Source: Leptolyngbya boryana PCC 6306 (GTDB lineage Bacteria > Cyanobacteriota > Cyanobacteriia > Leptolyngbyales > Leptolyngbyaceae). From it: 64,000 bases of DNA. The position numbers were made by a program, and so were the translations under genes. How positions within the stretch are numbered: the first letter of the stretch is position 1; every line of letters starts with the position of its first letter. The DNA lies in NCBI RefSeq assembly GCF_000353285.1, contig NZ_KB731324.1, forward strand, positions 4,482,577-4,546,576, in the 5' to 3' direction. The notes below the pieces were generated by a model, which was given only the letters and a program-made list of their open reading frames with translations, searched no databases and was not told where the DNA came from. Below, piece after piece: positions 1 to 8,311 of the stretch.

Positions 1-543
1 CGCTAACAATCCTATGGCAAGTCGGCTCATTTGCTTTTCTAGACGGCGTGCTGTGTCAGGAAACTGATGACGAATTGCCATGCCGATCGCTGTCGGTAGC
101 AGTGTGATCAGAAAAATTTGCAGCATGGTCTGCCCAATCGGTAGAGCGATTGCCGCACTTTGCCCTAGGAAATATTGCAGCGCCAGATTTGTAAAAATCG
201 GAATCGTAAACACAGTAGCGATGCTACTCAGCGCTGTGAGCGTTACTGACAGAGCAACATCGCCCTTTGCCAGATAAGTTATGAGATTAGAAGAAGGACC
301 ACCCGGACATACTGCTAGAACAATCAGACCAACCGCGATCGCGGGCTGCATGGGCACAACCAACGTGATCAGTATCCCAATCAGCGGCAGCAGCAATAGC
401 TGGCAGATCGTGCCCACCGCAACTGCTTTGGGATCACGAGTAATTCGTTTAAAGTCTTCTGCAACCAGACTTAACCCCATACCCAACATCACAATTGCCA
501 GAGCCAGCGGCAGTAAAACAGAGGTGAAGATGTTGCTCTGCAT
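1..543 (-). CDS. Bile acid:sodium symporter (BASS) family transporter, C-terminus cut by window edge
   Basis: The reading frame starts at the ATG complementary to 541-543 and stays open to base 1, so 181 residues are visible of a family that usually runs near 300. The visible part is a chain of hydrophobic segments. It includes the conserved turn AVCPGGPSSNLITYLAKGD, typical of BASS/SBF sodium-coupled carriers of organic anions in the inner membrane. The real start is clear because the next upstream bases are non-coding. The gene is divergent from the VWA gene, with about 200 bp between them. The substrate cannot be told: cyanobacterial members include bicarbonate (SbtA is unrelated), pyruvate-like and unknown carriers. 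Family call is firm, substrate open. Confidence 0.85.
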   Translation of the reverse strand, partial: MQSNIFTSVLLPLALAIVMLGMGLSLVAEDFKRITRDPKAVAVGTICQLLLLPLIGILITLVVPMQPAIAVGLIVLAVCPGGPSSNLITYLAKGDVALSVTLTALSSIATVFTIPIFTNLALQYFLGQSAAIALPIGQTMLQIFLITLLPTAIGMAIRHQFPDTARRLEKQMSRLAIGLLA

Positions 544-748
544 CGTTATTAGACATTGATTTTGATTTGCACAGGTATCATACAAGAATATGTTCAGAGT
601 TTCGGTATGCTCTGCTCACACTCCCTGCACCCGTCAGACAAACTCGAACCAATCAATTTGAATCGTTCGGCAATCCGAATGCGGAGAGAGCATAAGCTAA
701 GCTGTAGTTGTTGAGCAAGTCAAAGTTCTCCAAAGTGGAGTTGTTATC

Positions 749-2002
749 ATGCAGGTCGGTTTGAACTGTGCGCTGAGTGATGTCCATATTGATGCTGCTC
801 AAGCAAGTAGTCAGCGTCAGATGGCAATCTCGATCGAAGCCATCCCCCAAGCGTCGCCTCGTGAGACTCCGCTCAATCTCTGTCTGGTTCTCGATCAGAG
901 TGGATCGATGGCAGGTCGATCGCTGCAAACTGTTCAACAAGCCGCCGCTAGGCTCATCGATCGCTTATCCCCAGGAGATCGACTCTCGATCGTCACGTTC
1001 AATCACAAAGCCAAAGTTCTCCTCCCCAATCAAATCGTTGAGGATCCAGAGCCGTTAAAACTTGCCTTAAACCGTCTGGAAGCGTCGGGCGGCACTGCGA
1101 TCGACGAAGGGATTCGACTCGGAATAGAAGAAGTCGCAAAAGGGAAAAAGAATGCCGTTTCACAAATGTTTCTCTTGACGGACGGAGAGAATGAACACGG
1201 CAGTAACGATCGCTGTCTCAAACTCGCTCAAGTCGCGACCGGATACGGTCTGTCGATTAATTCACTCGGATTCGGAAGTGCTTGGAATCAAGACGTTTTA
1301 GAAAAAATCGCCGATGCGGGTGGTGGGGCACTTTCTTATATTCAAGAACCTGAGCAAGCGGTGACAGAGTTTGGGCGATTGTTCGATCGCATTCAATCGA
1401 TCGGCTTAACGAATGCCTTTTTACGCATTGTTTTATCGCCAGGAGTTCGCCTCGCAGACTTTAAGCCTGTCGCCCAAGTTGCACCCGAAACCGTCGAATT
1501 ACTTGTGCAGCATGAAGATAACTTAGTCGGCGCGCGCTTAGGCGATTTGATGGTCGGCTCACCTCGCGTGATTTTGGCGAATGTTTACCTGACGCAGTTG
1601 CCGGAAGGGAAAAATACGATCGCCGAAATTCAAGTGAAATATGATGATCCAACTTCAGGTGAATTAGCACTAGCCTCTGAGACCTTCCCGGTTGAAATTA
1701 CAGCTCAAACTCAATACCAACCCGCACCAAACTCAGACGTTCAGCAGCATATTCTCGCTCTCGCAAAATATCGACAAACCCAAATCGCCGAAACCAAATT
1801 GCAGCAAGGTGATCGACAAGGAGCCGTAACAATGCTGCAAACAGCCGCACAAACTGCTTTGCAAATGGGAGATCGCAATGCGGCAACTGTTTTACAAACT
1901 AATGCAACTCAACTGAGTTTAGGAGAAGACTTATCGGAAGTCGATCGTAAAAAAACTCGACTCGTTTCTAAAACTATTTTGCAGGCGGGAGATTCTGAGT
2001 AG
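749..2002 (+). CDS. VWA (von Willebrand factor A) domain protein
   Basis: A 417-residue protein with a complete metal-ion-dependent adhesion site. DQSGSM supplies Asp49, Ser51 and Ser53, SGGTAI supplies Thr116, and LLTDGE supplies Asp145. The VWA fold covers about residues 42-215. A beta-rich middle follows, then a helical Gln/Ala-rich C-terminal part (about 325-417) that resembles a TPR-like or VWA-associated helical region. No signal peptide or membrane segment is visible, so it is probably cytosolic. VWA proteins of this kind are protein-interaction scaffolds; nothing nearby names a partner. Its last 29 bases overlap the end of the convergent gene on the other strand. Confidence 0.85.
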   Translation: MQVGLNCALSDVHIDAAQASSQRQMAISIEAIPQASPRETPLNLCLVLDQSGSMAGRSLQTVQQAAARLIDRLSPGDRLSIVTFNHKAKVLLPNQIVEDPEPLKLALNRLEASGGTAIDEGIRLGIEEVAKGKKNAVSQMFLLTDGENEHGSNDRCLKLAQVATGYGLSINSLGFGSAWNQDVLEKIADAGGGALSYIQEPEQAVTEFGRLFDRIQSIGLTNAFLRIVLSPGVRLADFKPVAQVAPETVELLVQHEDNLVGARLGDLMVGSPRVILANVYLTQLPEGKNTIAEIQVKYDDPTSGELALASETFPVEITAQTQYQPAPNSDVQQHILALAKYRQTQIAETKLQQGDRQGAVTMLQTAAQTALQMGDRNAATVLQTNATQLSLGEDLSEVDRKKTRLVSKTILQAGDSE

Positions 2003-2426
2003 GCGTACCGAATTCAACCGTCGGCAGCGCACAAATCTTTTTCGTCATCTGTGGATCAGAATAGCGATCGGTTTTCCAAGTTGCAGGAGAGCCGACTCCG
2101 TTGGTATACGTGATCTGATTGGTTTTGCAATTCACATCTGCATAGAGAAACTGAAACACGCCACTGCACGCTGTCCCGCTATTTTTTCCCATCGTCTGCA
2201 CAACGATCAGTTGACGAATATTTTTATCTGGCTGATTGGGGCGTTCCTGACGTGCCACGATAAATTCTGGATCTGTATAAAATTCGCAACCATCCCGCGT
2301 CTGCCGCATCAGCAGACTATATTTGCTCATCACGAAATTAAACGTTTCAACATCAGGAAGTGCTGCCATTGCTGAACTCTGACCCAAAATGGCAAGAGCA
2401 AGTGTCATAGTGATTAAGCGCTGCAT
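1974..2426 (-). CDS. Secreted hypothetical protein
   Basis: I do not recognise this family. From the ATG at 2426 the product has 150 residues and begins with a clear Sec signal peptide (MQRLITMTLALAILG, then SSAMA/ALPD as a likely cleavage site). An in-frame Met seven codons earlier would put charged residues before the signal and is less likely. The mature part carries four Cys residues (CEF, ACS, NCK, ICA), suggesting disulfides in a periplasmic or exported protein. It is convergent with the VWA gene and overlaps it by 29 bp at the 3' ends. Confidence 0.7.
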   Translation of the reverse strand: MQRLITMTLALAILGQSSAMAALPDVETFNFVMSKYSLLMRQTRDGCEFYTDPEFIVARQERPNQPDKNIRQLIVVQTMGKNSGTACSGVFQFLYADVNCKTNQITYTNGVGSPATWKTDRYSDPQMTKKICALPTVEFGTPTQNLPPAK

Positions 2427-2556
2427 ACAGACCTCATCCGAATACAAATGGCTTGAATGATTTTGGCAGATTCAGTTCCCTAGGTTGATCAAAAAAATAT
2501 CGATCCCACAATACCCTTTACAATGGTTGAATGTAGAATCCCACAGAAATTAAACC

Positions 2557-3243
2557 GTGAATAGCGTCCGTACTGTTTCCGATACTAAGCGATCGTTTTA
2601 TAGTCTTCACACCCGTCCGGTGAATTCGATTTTCCGCCGAGTCGTGGAAGAATTGATGGTCGAAATGCACCTACTGGCTGTGAATACTGATTTTCGTTAC
2701 GACCCGTTTTATGCATTGGGTGTCGTGACAACTTTCGATCGCTTTATGCAAGGGTATCGCCCTGAAGCCGATAAAGAGTCAATTTTTACGGCATTATGCA
2801 AAGCATTAGAGGCAGATCCACAGCAATATCGCACTGATGCTCAGCGATTAATTGCGACAGCCTCCAGTGCAGCTTGGGATTCAATGCTGATTCCAGATAA
2901 GGCGAATGACTATCGAGAGGCGTTACAAGCAGTCGCATCGAATCCAAAATTCAAGTACAGCCGCCTTTTTGCCGTGGGTCTATACACAATTTTGGAAGCG
3001 TCCAGCCCTGATGTGGTCAAAGACACCGCAAAGCTGAACGAGACGTTTAAGCAAATTTGCCAAGCATTGAATATTTCCGAAGAGAAAATTCAGAAAGATT
3101 TGGAACTGTATCGCAGCAATCTTGAGAAAATGAATCAGATGCAAGTTGTGATTGCAGAAGCTTTAGCTGCCGATCGTAAAAAACGAGAAGAGCGTGAGCA
3201 AGCCCAAGCAAAACCGAAAGATGAAGCAACGTCTGAATCATAA
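2557..3243 (+). CDS. thf1: Thylakoid formation protein Thf1/Psb29
   Basis: A 228-residue protein matching the Thf1/Psb29 family along its length: RTVSDTKRSFYSLHTRPVN at the N-terminus, then FDRFMQGY and a mostly helical body. A highly charged Lys/Glu/Gln coiled-coil tail is usual for the family. Known role: FtsH-linked maintenance and repair of photosystem II and thylakoid biogenesis. The start is a GTG at 2557; no in-frame ATG lies upstream close by, and this start places the conserved N-terminus correctly. A rho-independent terminator follows at 3264-3293. Confidence 0.95.
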   Translation: MNSVRTVSDTKRSFYSLHTRPVNSIFRRVVEELMVEMHLLAVNTDFRYDPFYALGVVTTFDRFMQGYRPEADKESIFTALCKALEADPQQYRTDAQRLIATASSAAWDSMLIPDKANDYREALQAVASNPKFKYSRLFAVGLYTILEASSPDVVKDTAKLNETFKQICQALNISEEKIQKDLELYRSNLEKMNQMQVVIAEALAADRKKREEREQAQAKPKDEATSES

Positions 3244-3263
3244 GGCGATCGCAAATGCAGAAT

Positions 3264-3293
3264 GGGGAGAGTAGAAAGCGCTCCCCGTTTTTT
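3264..3293 (+). terminator. Rho-independent terminator after thf1
   Basis: GGGGAG (3264-3269) pairs with CTCCCC (3281-3286) across an 11-nt loop and is followed by six T (3288-3293). It separates thf1 from cynS, so cynS likely has its own promoter in the roughly 70 bp that remain. Confidence 0.8.
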
Positions 3294-3360
3294 GTATCGT
3301 TTGTAACAACGCAGCGGGATCAAACTCGACTACAAGTAGAACGGTATCGAGTTTGATTGC

Positions 3361-3804
3361 ATGATGACTATTCCAGAAATTTCACAGAAACTGTTCGCCG
3401 CGAAAAAAGCAAAAGGATTGAGCTTTGCAGATCTCGAATCTGTGCTTGGACGCGATGAAGTTTGGATCGCAGCGTTGTTTTATCGACAAGCGAGTGCATC
3501 TGAAGAAGAAGCAACCAAATTATTAGAAGCATTAGGCTTAAGCCTGGATCTTGTGCCTGAATTAGTAAGCTCCACGGTGAAAGGATTAGGGCCGATCGTG
3601 CCGACAGATCCTTTGGTCTATCGGTTCTATGAAATCATGCAGGTGTATGGAATGCCGATGAAAGAGGTTATCCATGAGAAATTTGGCGACGGCATCATGA
3701 GCGCGATCGACTTCACGCTTGATATTGAGAAAGTTGAAGATCCAAAAGGCGATCGCGTCCTCGTCACAATGAATGGAAAATTCCTCCCTTATAAGAAGTG
3801 GTAG
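3361..3804 (+). CDS. cynS: Cyanate hydratase (cyanase)
   Basis: Catalyses bicarbonate-dependent breakdown of cyanate to CO2 and ammonia (via carbamate), feeding nitrogen and carbon assimilation. The length (147 aa) fits the family. The catalytic trio is visible: Arg88 and Glu91 in YRFYE and Ser114 in IMSAIDF, offset by 8 from the E. coli Arg96/Glu99/Ser122. The N-terminal helical DNA-binding-like domain and the C-terminal dimer domain are both complete. Translation may begin at the first or second of two adjacent ATGs (3361 or 3364). In many cyanobacteria cynS follows the cynABD cyanate transporter; here it stands alone between thf1 and a CDF transporter. No convincing NtcA box was found upstream. 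Confidence 0.96.
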   Translation: MMTIPEISQKLFAAKKAKGLSFADLESVLGRDEVWIAALFYRQASASEEEATKLLEALGLSLDLVPELVSSTVKGLGPIVPTDPLVYRFYEIMQVYGMPMKEVIHEKFGDGIMSAIDFTLDIEKVEDPKGDRVLVTMNGKFLPYKKW

Positions 3805-3886
3805 ATTTTTCGGACAATCCTCGGAAACTCATCTACACTAATCACAGTCAGAGATCCCTGACTCTTTGTGTTAGTTGAGAGAGCCG

Positions 3887-4549
3887 ATGCACCCGCACGA
3901 TTGTTCCTGTCCTGTCCACGATCCGCAAACCAAACAGCGTCAACTTCTCACCGCTCTCATTCTGGTGGGAAGTTTCGCTGTTGCGGAATGTACGATCGGG
4001 CTATCAAGTCATAGTCTTGCATTAGTGGCTGAAGCAGGACATTTAGTTTCTGATTGCTTTGCTTTGTTGCTGGCATTGCTCGCCACTCGCATCGCTCAAT
4101 CTCCGATGCAATGGGGCTGGATTGGAGAGAACACCGTTGCGATTAAACCGAGCCGATCGCCTGAAACTTGGGCTGCTTTACTCAATGGCTTGGGACTAGT
4201 TGCCGTCACGATTTGGATTATTTGGGAAGCGATCGAGCGATTTCAAACGGCTACACCAGAGATTTCCAGCATTCCAATGTTACTGACTGCGATCGTGGGA
4301 TTAGTTGTCAACGGAATTAACATTGCAGTGCTACATCAAGGCAGCGAATTCGATTTGAATTTGCGGGCTGCTTTCCTGCATGTGGTCGCAGATGCGTTGG
4401 GAGCAATTGGAGTGATTATCGCAGCGATCGCGGTTGCTGCATTCCATTGGATGTGGGCAGATGGCGCGATTAGTTTAGCGATCGCAGTTTTAATTCTAGG
4501 CTCAACCATTCCACTGATTCGCCAGAGCATTCAAGAGCTACGACGCTAA
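3887..4549 (+). CDS. Cation diffusion facilitator (CDF) family metal transporter, short form
   Basis: A 220-residue membrane protein with about six hydrophobic segments. It has an N-terminal metal-binding-looking tail (HPHDCSCPVHD) and the paired family motifs EAGHLVSD in TM2 and HVVADALGA in TM5, whose His/Asp residues form the transport metal site. It lacks the long C-terminal cytoplasmic domain seen in many CDFs. Likely function is efflux of zinc or a similar divalent cation driven by proton exchange. I chose the ATG at 3887 over a TTG four codons upstream. It ends 4 bp from the convergent Uma2 gene. Confidence 0.85.
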   Translation: MHPHDCSCPVHDPQTKQRQLLTALILVGSFAVAECTIGLSSHSLALVAEAGHLVSDCFALLLALLATRIAQSPMQWGWIGENTVAIKPSRSPETWAALLNGLGLVAVTIWIIWEAIERFQTATPEISSIPMLLTAIVGLVVNGINIAVLHQGSEFDLNLRAAFLHVVADALGAIGVIIAAIAVAAFHWMWADGAISLAIAVLILGSTIPLIRQSIQELRR

Positions 4550-4553
4550 TTTC

Positions 4554-5132
4554 CTAAATCCCTTTTCTCAATTCATTGACAGCAGTCTGCATATCCGTTT
4601 CTGCTATCAAAACGCATCGACTGAGAAGTTGAATATCCAAATCTTCTAACCCTGGAATCAAACTGCTTTGAATCGCTTGATATCCATTGTCAGATAAGCG
4701 ATACAGCTTAAATACACCATCTTCCCAAAACCAGACTTCTAGCACTCCTAGAGCTTGATACTTCAACAATTTAGACTCACTACCAGAAGTGAAAATAATC
4801 TCGATCGCGAGATCTGGAATCGGTTTTCTAGACCCAAAACAATAGCTTTCATCTGCTTCTGCCGCAGCTTCAGGCGGTTTTTTCTGAGTAAAACTTCCTG
4901 TAGGAAGAAACCAGACTCCTTTGTCCAAGCAGTAAAGCCCTAGCAGAAAAGCAATGATTCCCGAAAAAACTTTGTGGTCTTGTCCAGGCATCCGTAATTC
5001 AATGGTTCCTTGATAAAAACTCAACCGTCTTTTCACCTCAGAGAAAAGACGATCCATTTGCTCAAAATCTTGCCAACTTTTGTTATGAAGCAGGATTACA
5101 GAATCCTGAGAATGAGTCTGTGCAGTAGGCAT
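4554..5132 (-). CDS. Uma2 family (DUF820) putative endonuclease
   Basis: A 192-residue member of the Uma2/DUF820 group, which has a PD-(D/E)XK nuclease fold and is hugely expanded in cyanobacteria. The active-site pattern is visible as IPDLAIEIIFTSGSESKLLKYQ (Asp, Glu, Lys) followed by the family hallmark GVLEVWFWED. Function is not established; association with mobile DNA is common. The start ATG is complementary to 5130-5132. A hairpin at 5190-5213 lies just upstream. Confidence 0.85.
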   Translation of the reverse strand: MPTAQTHSQDSVILLHNKSWQDFEQMDRLFSEVKRRLSFYQGTIELRMPGQDHKVFSGIIAFLLGLYCLDKGVWFLPTGSFTQKKPPEAAAEADESYCFGSRKPIPDLAIEIIFTSGSESKLLKYQALGVLEVWFWEDGVFKLYRLSDNGYQAIQSSLIPGLEDLDIQLLSRCVLIAETDMQTAVNELRKGI

Positions 5133-5187
5133 GACTAGAAATTGAATGCTTGGTCTAATTCTAGGTCAATTCAAATCATCCAGCAGC

Positions 5188-5215
5188 AATTAGAGCTTGC
5201 TTGCTAGCTCTAAAT
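5188..5215. other. Hairpin between Uma2 gene and the rnb 3' fragment
   Basis: TTAGAGCT (5190-5197) and AGCTCTAA (5206-5213) are perfect inverted repeats with an 8-nt loop; pairing extends outward with one bulged base. There is no T-run, so it may be a processed 3' end of the leftward TA or rnb transcript or simply a stable leader element for the Uma2 gene. Confidence 0.45.
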
Positions 5216-5238
5216 TGTAGCAATGTAAATGCTCACAA

Positions 5239-5352
5239 TTAGCCTGCAACCTGCTGAGCTTCTTGTGAAGTTACTTCTTGGAATCGGATTTCATCGCGAC
5301 GTGGATCAACTAAGCTCACTTTCAAGCGCAATTGATCACCGGGGCGAATCGA
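5239..5352 (-). repeat. Detached second copy of the rnb 3' end
   Basis: This 114-bp stretch matches 5881-5994, the last 38 codons (including stop) of rnb, with 7 mismatches (about 94% identity). All seven fall at third codon positions and are synonymous, so the encoded 37 residues and TAA stop are identical. It has no upstream coding part and begins 5 bp beyond the stop of the BrnA gene. See the finding on integration at rnb. Confidence 0.93.
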
Positions 5353-5357
5353 GCCGC

Positions 5358-5594
5358 TTATGCCTCTGACTCGGATGATCTACTCACTTGGCGCTGAGCA
5401 ACTTGCATCAATAGCCGTAAAGCATTATTGACATCTTCTTCGGTTGGGAAAGCTTGTGCAACATCAGGAGCTAGGAGAACTAAATTGGTTCCTTTTCGAT
5501 ATCGTTCAATATATTTCCCTCGGACTCCTTCTCCAAGTTGAGAAAAGTCATACTCAGAGCGTAATTCATCTTCCATCTCATTCTCCTTGCTCAT
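5358..5594 (-). CDS. BrnA-type antitoxin of a BrnT/BrnA module
   Basis: A 78-residue acidic protein starting at the ATG complementary to 5592-5594, preceded at good spacing by an AGGAGG ribosome-binding site. Residues such as YDFSQLGEGVRGKYIERY and NLVLLAPDVAQAFPTEEDV match the antitoxins that commonly follow BrnT in cyanobacteria, with a C-terminal ribbon-helix-helix-like dimer/DNA-binding part. Its start overlaps the end of the BrnT frame by 17 bp, the usual coupled arrangement. The toxin upstream is broken, so this is an antitoxin without a working partner. It ends 5 bp before the duplicated rnb 3' fragment. Confidence 0.8.
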   Translation of the reverse strand: MSKENEMEDELRSEYDFSQLGEGVRGKYIERYRKGTNLVLLAPDVAQAFPTEEDVNNALRLLMQVAQRQVSRSSESEA

Positions 5595-5853
5595 AGAACC
5601 TCCTTTCTGAACGAGTGGCTTTTCGGGCGCTGATAATTCGGATTTTTTCGTCTCGGTCAGTATGAGCAACGACTAGCAGTTCTCCATATTGAGACATCCC
5701 AATGATAACGTAGCGACTTTCTCCGATCGAATGATCTGGATCTGGGAAGGTGAAAGACAGCGCATCATCAAATACCGTCGCGGCTACTTCAAAGGGGATG
5801 CCATGTTTTCTATAGTTTGATTCCGCTTTCTCTGGGTTCTACTCAAACTCCAT
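5578..5853 (-). pseudogene. BrnT toxin, inactivated by an in-frame amber codon
   Basis: Read leftward from the ATG at 5853, the frame gives MEFE-stop-NPEKAESNYRKHGIPFEVA, then a normal BrnT core (VFDDALSF, GESRYVIIGMS, IRIISARKATRSERRFYE) ending at TGA 5578-5580. BrnT proteins normally read FEWDP here, so the Trp-Asp pair has become TAG-Asn. The remaining 86 codons are intact, implying recent inactivation. The next in-frame Met is about halfway along the protein, so restart would lose much of the RNase fold. BrnT is a ribonuclease toxin held by BrnA. A sequencing error at one base would also explain the stop. Confidence 0.85.
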
Positions 5854-5880
5854 CGGAATTGCACCCACCGTAACCTTTAA

Positions 5881-5994
5881 TTAACCTGCAACCTGCTGAG
5901 CTTCTTGTGAGGTTACTTCTTGGAATCGGATTTCATCCCGGCGTGGATCAACTAAGCTGACTTTCAAGCGCAACTGATCACCAGGGCGAATCGA
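5881..5994 (-). repeat. In-gene copy of the 114-bp rnb 3'-end repeat
   Basis: Partner of 5239-5352, in direct orientation 642 bp apart. The intervening 528 bp is almost entirely the BrnT/BrnA cassette. Confidence 0.93.
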
Positions 5995-7902
5995 TCGTTG
6001 TTGAAACACCATTGGTAATTCTAAACCTAGCTCTTCTAGCAACACTAATCCTAAGCCTTCATGCTCTCGCAACCAGCGCAGCATCAGAGCATCCCAAACC
6101 TCATCTGAATGTCGGCGGAGATACTCCAAACTCCAGTAGCGATTGGTATGTCGCTCCACAAAGACTGCTTCTTGAACGGCTAAGCCAATATTGATCATCA
6201 ATTCTTTGACTTCTTCTTCAGAGAAGGGCAGTACATCGCCCCGCAAATGCGCCTTGATCTGAAAATGCGCGAGTAAATCGCTATAACGGCGAATGGGAGA
6301 AGTGACTTGTGTATACGTATCTAATCCCAAACTCGCATGACGCGCAGGCGTAATCGTCAATTCGCTCCGAGGCATACAGCGCCGAATCGCACACGATCGC
6401 ACAGGTCCCGCTGGAAGCTGCAATAATTCCTCATCTGAAGGAAGCTCTGGTTGAGGCTGTCCCCGAAACGGTAAGGGCAAACTGTGAGTCTGAGCATAGC
6501 GCGCCGCCACTTCACCCGCCAAAATCATCATTTCAGCGACCAATTGCCGAGACATCGAATCGTCTAGCACCTCGATCGTCACTTCTCCATCATTTTTGAC
6601 TTTGATCGAAGACTCCGGCATGTGAATACTAATCGCGCCTTGAGTCTGCCGCCATGCTGTGCGCTGCTTTGCCCACTTGGCTAATCCTTCGATTTCCGGT
6701 TCGCCCTGCACGTTTAAATGCAGCATTTCATCGACATCATCATAGGTCAGACGATACGTCGATCGAATCGAACTCGCATGAATACTGTAGTCTTCGATCG
6801 CACCCTCTGCGGTCAGGGTCACTGCAAAACTCAACGCACAGCAAATGACACCCGGATTCAAGCTCATCGGACCCGTCGCCAACTCCGACGGAAACATCGG
6901 AATCATGCCCGTTGGCAAATAAATCGTTGTAATCCGCTTGCGCGCATCGAGGTCTAACTCATCCCCCGGCACTACCCACCGAGTCGGGTCAGCAATATGA
7001 ATCCAAATGCGCTCTCGCCCATCAGGTAACACTTCTAGACTTAAACCATCGTCGATCTCTTTTGTGCTTTCATCGTCGATCGTATAAACCTTTAAGTGTG
7101 TCAAATCAAGACGATTGACATCTAAATCTTCAGGTGGGGATTCCAAACGGTGGTGCGCCACTTCCAAAACCTTCTGAGAAAATTGCATCGGAACCTGTGC
7201 GCGCCGTAGAAACAAGTTCTCGTGAGGACTCCAAATTCTCAGGTCAACGAGAAGTTGAAAGGCGGCGGGAGAGGTTTCAGGACGCTTCAGAGCAGACATC
7301 AGTTCGAGTGCGCTAGCCCGATTGGGAGTTTCTTCGCTGACTGCAAATCGCTCTAACGCATCTAAACGAGGTCGATCGCTGGCTTGCCATTCGACCGTTT
7401 CCCCGTCCAAGGCGAATCGGACTCGCTCTAAGAAACTCTGCCATTCGCGTTGGCGTTGAGCTTCCATCTCGATCTGATGCTTTAATTCTGCCACTTGATT
7501 CGCAGAACGTGGCTCATAGCGATCGCCCTTCTGCTTAAAGTAAAGCTTATCTTCTGAAAGTAAGTAGTGAGCAGCGTAACACATCGCTGCACTTTTGTCG
7601 GAAAACAGCAGTATTGCCATTTCCTCAGGGTTAGTGCTGTCTCCGGTTTCGATAAGAATTTCCCAAGCAACCTCTAGGCTTGAAGGGTCGAGATAAGGCT
7701 GCGTCTCTTTGAGAAAACTAGGGATATCCGTCGGTTTAAAACTTTGGTTGGCGACTTCGTAGGTGATTTGTCGCGGGTGAAGCGTATGATTCTGAGAACG
7801 ATCGTCAATTACGATCCAGTGCTTTTTGCCTTCTGGACGCTCGGCAACAGCGAGACGACGCTCACCATTGACGCGAAATTCGACTAAGGTTCCCTTCTCC
7901 AT
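5881..7902 (-). CDS. rnb: RNase II/RNase R family exoribonuclease
   Basis: A 673-residue 3'-5' exoribonuclease for mRNA turnover. The N-terminal region is cyanobacterial and variable. The RNB catalytic domain spans about residues 263-600 with YTIDDESTKEIDDGLSLE (acidic metal ligands around Asp276-Asp285), and LGLDTYTQVTSPIRRYSDLLAH near its end. An S1-like C-terminal segment ends in the 37 residues that are duplicated at 5239-5352. It follows rpmG and rpsR on the same strand, a conserved cyanobacterial order, with a terminator-like hairpin between rpsR and rnb that may reduce read-through. The start ATG is complementary to 7900-7902. Confidence 0.93.
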   Translation of the reverse strand: MEKGTLVEFRVNGERRLAVAERPEGKKHWIVIDDRSQNHTLHPRQITYEVANQSFKPTDIPSFLKETQPYLDPSSLEVAWEILIETGDSTNPEEMAILLFSDKSAAMCYAAHYLLSEDKLYFKQKGDRYEPRSANQVAELKHQIEMEAQRQREWQSFLERVRFALDGETVEWQASDRPRLDALERFAVSEETPNRASALELMSALKRPETSPAAFQLLVDLRIWSPHENLFLRRAQVPMQFSQKVLEVAHHRLESPPEDLDVNRLDLTHLKVYTIDDESTKEIDDGLSLEVLPDGRERIWIHIADPTRWVVPGDELDLDARKRITTIYLPTGMIPMFPSELATGPMSLNPGVICCALSFAVTLTAEGAIEDYSIHASSIRSTYRLTYDDVDEMLHLNVQGEPEIEGLAKWAKQRTAWRQTQGAISIHMPESSIKVKNDGEVTIEVLDDSMSRQLVAEMMILAGEVAARYAQTHSLPLPFRGQPQPELPSDEELLQLPAGPVRSCAIRRCMPRSELTITPARHASLGLDTYTQVTSPIRRYSDLLAHFQIKAHLRGDVLPFSEEEVKELMINIGLAVQEAVFVERHTNRYWSLEYLRRHSDEVWDALMLRWLREHEGLGLVLLEELGLELPMVFQQRSIRPGDQLRLKVSLVDPRRDEIRFQEVTSQEAQQVAG

Positions 7903-7933
7903 TGAAATCTGTGGGGTGTAACTAGGGTGATCA

Positions 7934-7992
7934 CAAAAGATGGGGAAACGGGGAGCAAGAATCGCGGTGGCACTTCTCCCTATCTCCCCATC
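7934..7992 (-). terminator. Terminator or attenuator between rpsR and rnb
   Basis: GATGGGGA (7939-7946) and TCCCCATC (7985-7992) form a strong stem, helped by inner GGGGAG/CTCCC pairing. On the leftward transcript the stem is followed by UCUUUUG. This would partly stop transcription from rpmG-rpsR before rnb. Confidence 0.55.
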
Positions 7993-8009
7993 TCCCTAAA
8001 ACAATTCTT

Positions 8010-8225
8010 TTAGCCTTCTGCGTTGACGAAGGGCAGTAATGCAATCACACGGGCGCGCTTGATCGCAACGGTCAAATCCCGTTGTTGTTTTGCAGTGAGT
8101 CCTGTGATTCGACGGGGCAAGATTTTGCCGCGTTCGGTGATGAATTTGCGCAGGAGATCGACATCTTTGTAATCGATCGGATCACCTGGTTTGATTGGAG
8201 AAATTCGACGACGGAAATAGCTCAT
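8010..8225 (-). CDS. rpsR: 30S ribosomal protein S18
   Basis: A 71-residue basic protein with the S18 signature: [22 protein letters not shown] followed by [18 protein letters not shown]. It binds the 30S platform beside S6. It lies 86 bp downstream of rpmG on the same strand, the usual pairing in cyanobacteria and plastids. Confidence 0.97.
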   Translation of the reverse strand: MSYFRRRISPIKPGDPIDYKDVDLLRKFITERGKILPRRITGLTAKQQRDLTVAIKRARVIALLPFVNAEG

Positions 8226-8311
8226 GGAAGTATGTTTGGTAAAAGGTCATTGGGCGGCAGTTATCACTGCGGGCAAAAACTTACCAGCTTTTGCTGACAA
8301 CCGAGATTCGG

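Noticed and set aside
653-940. Open frame on the - strand opposite the start of the VWA gene
   Set aside because: It is a shadow of the VWA coding sequence, whose MIDAS motif lies in the other frame.
3295-3320. Possible NtcA site upstream of cynS
   Set aside because: GTA-N8-AAC at about 3295-3308 lacks the second TAC half-site and has no properly spaced -10 box that I could confirm.
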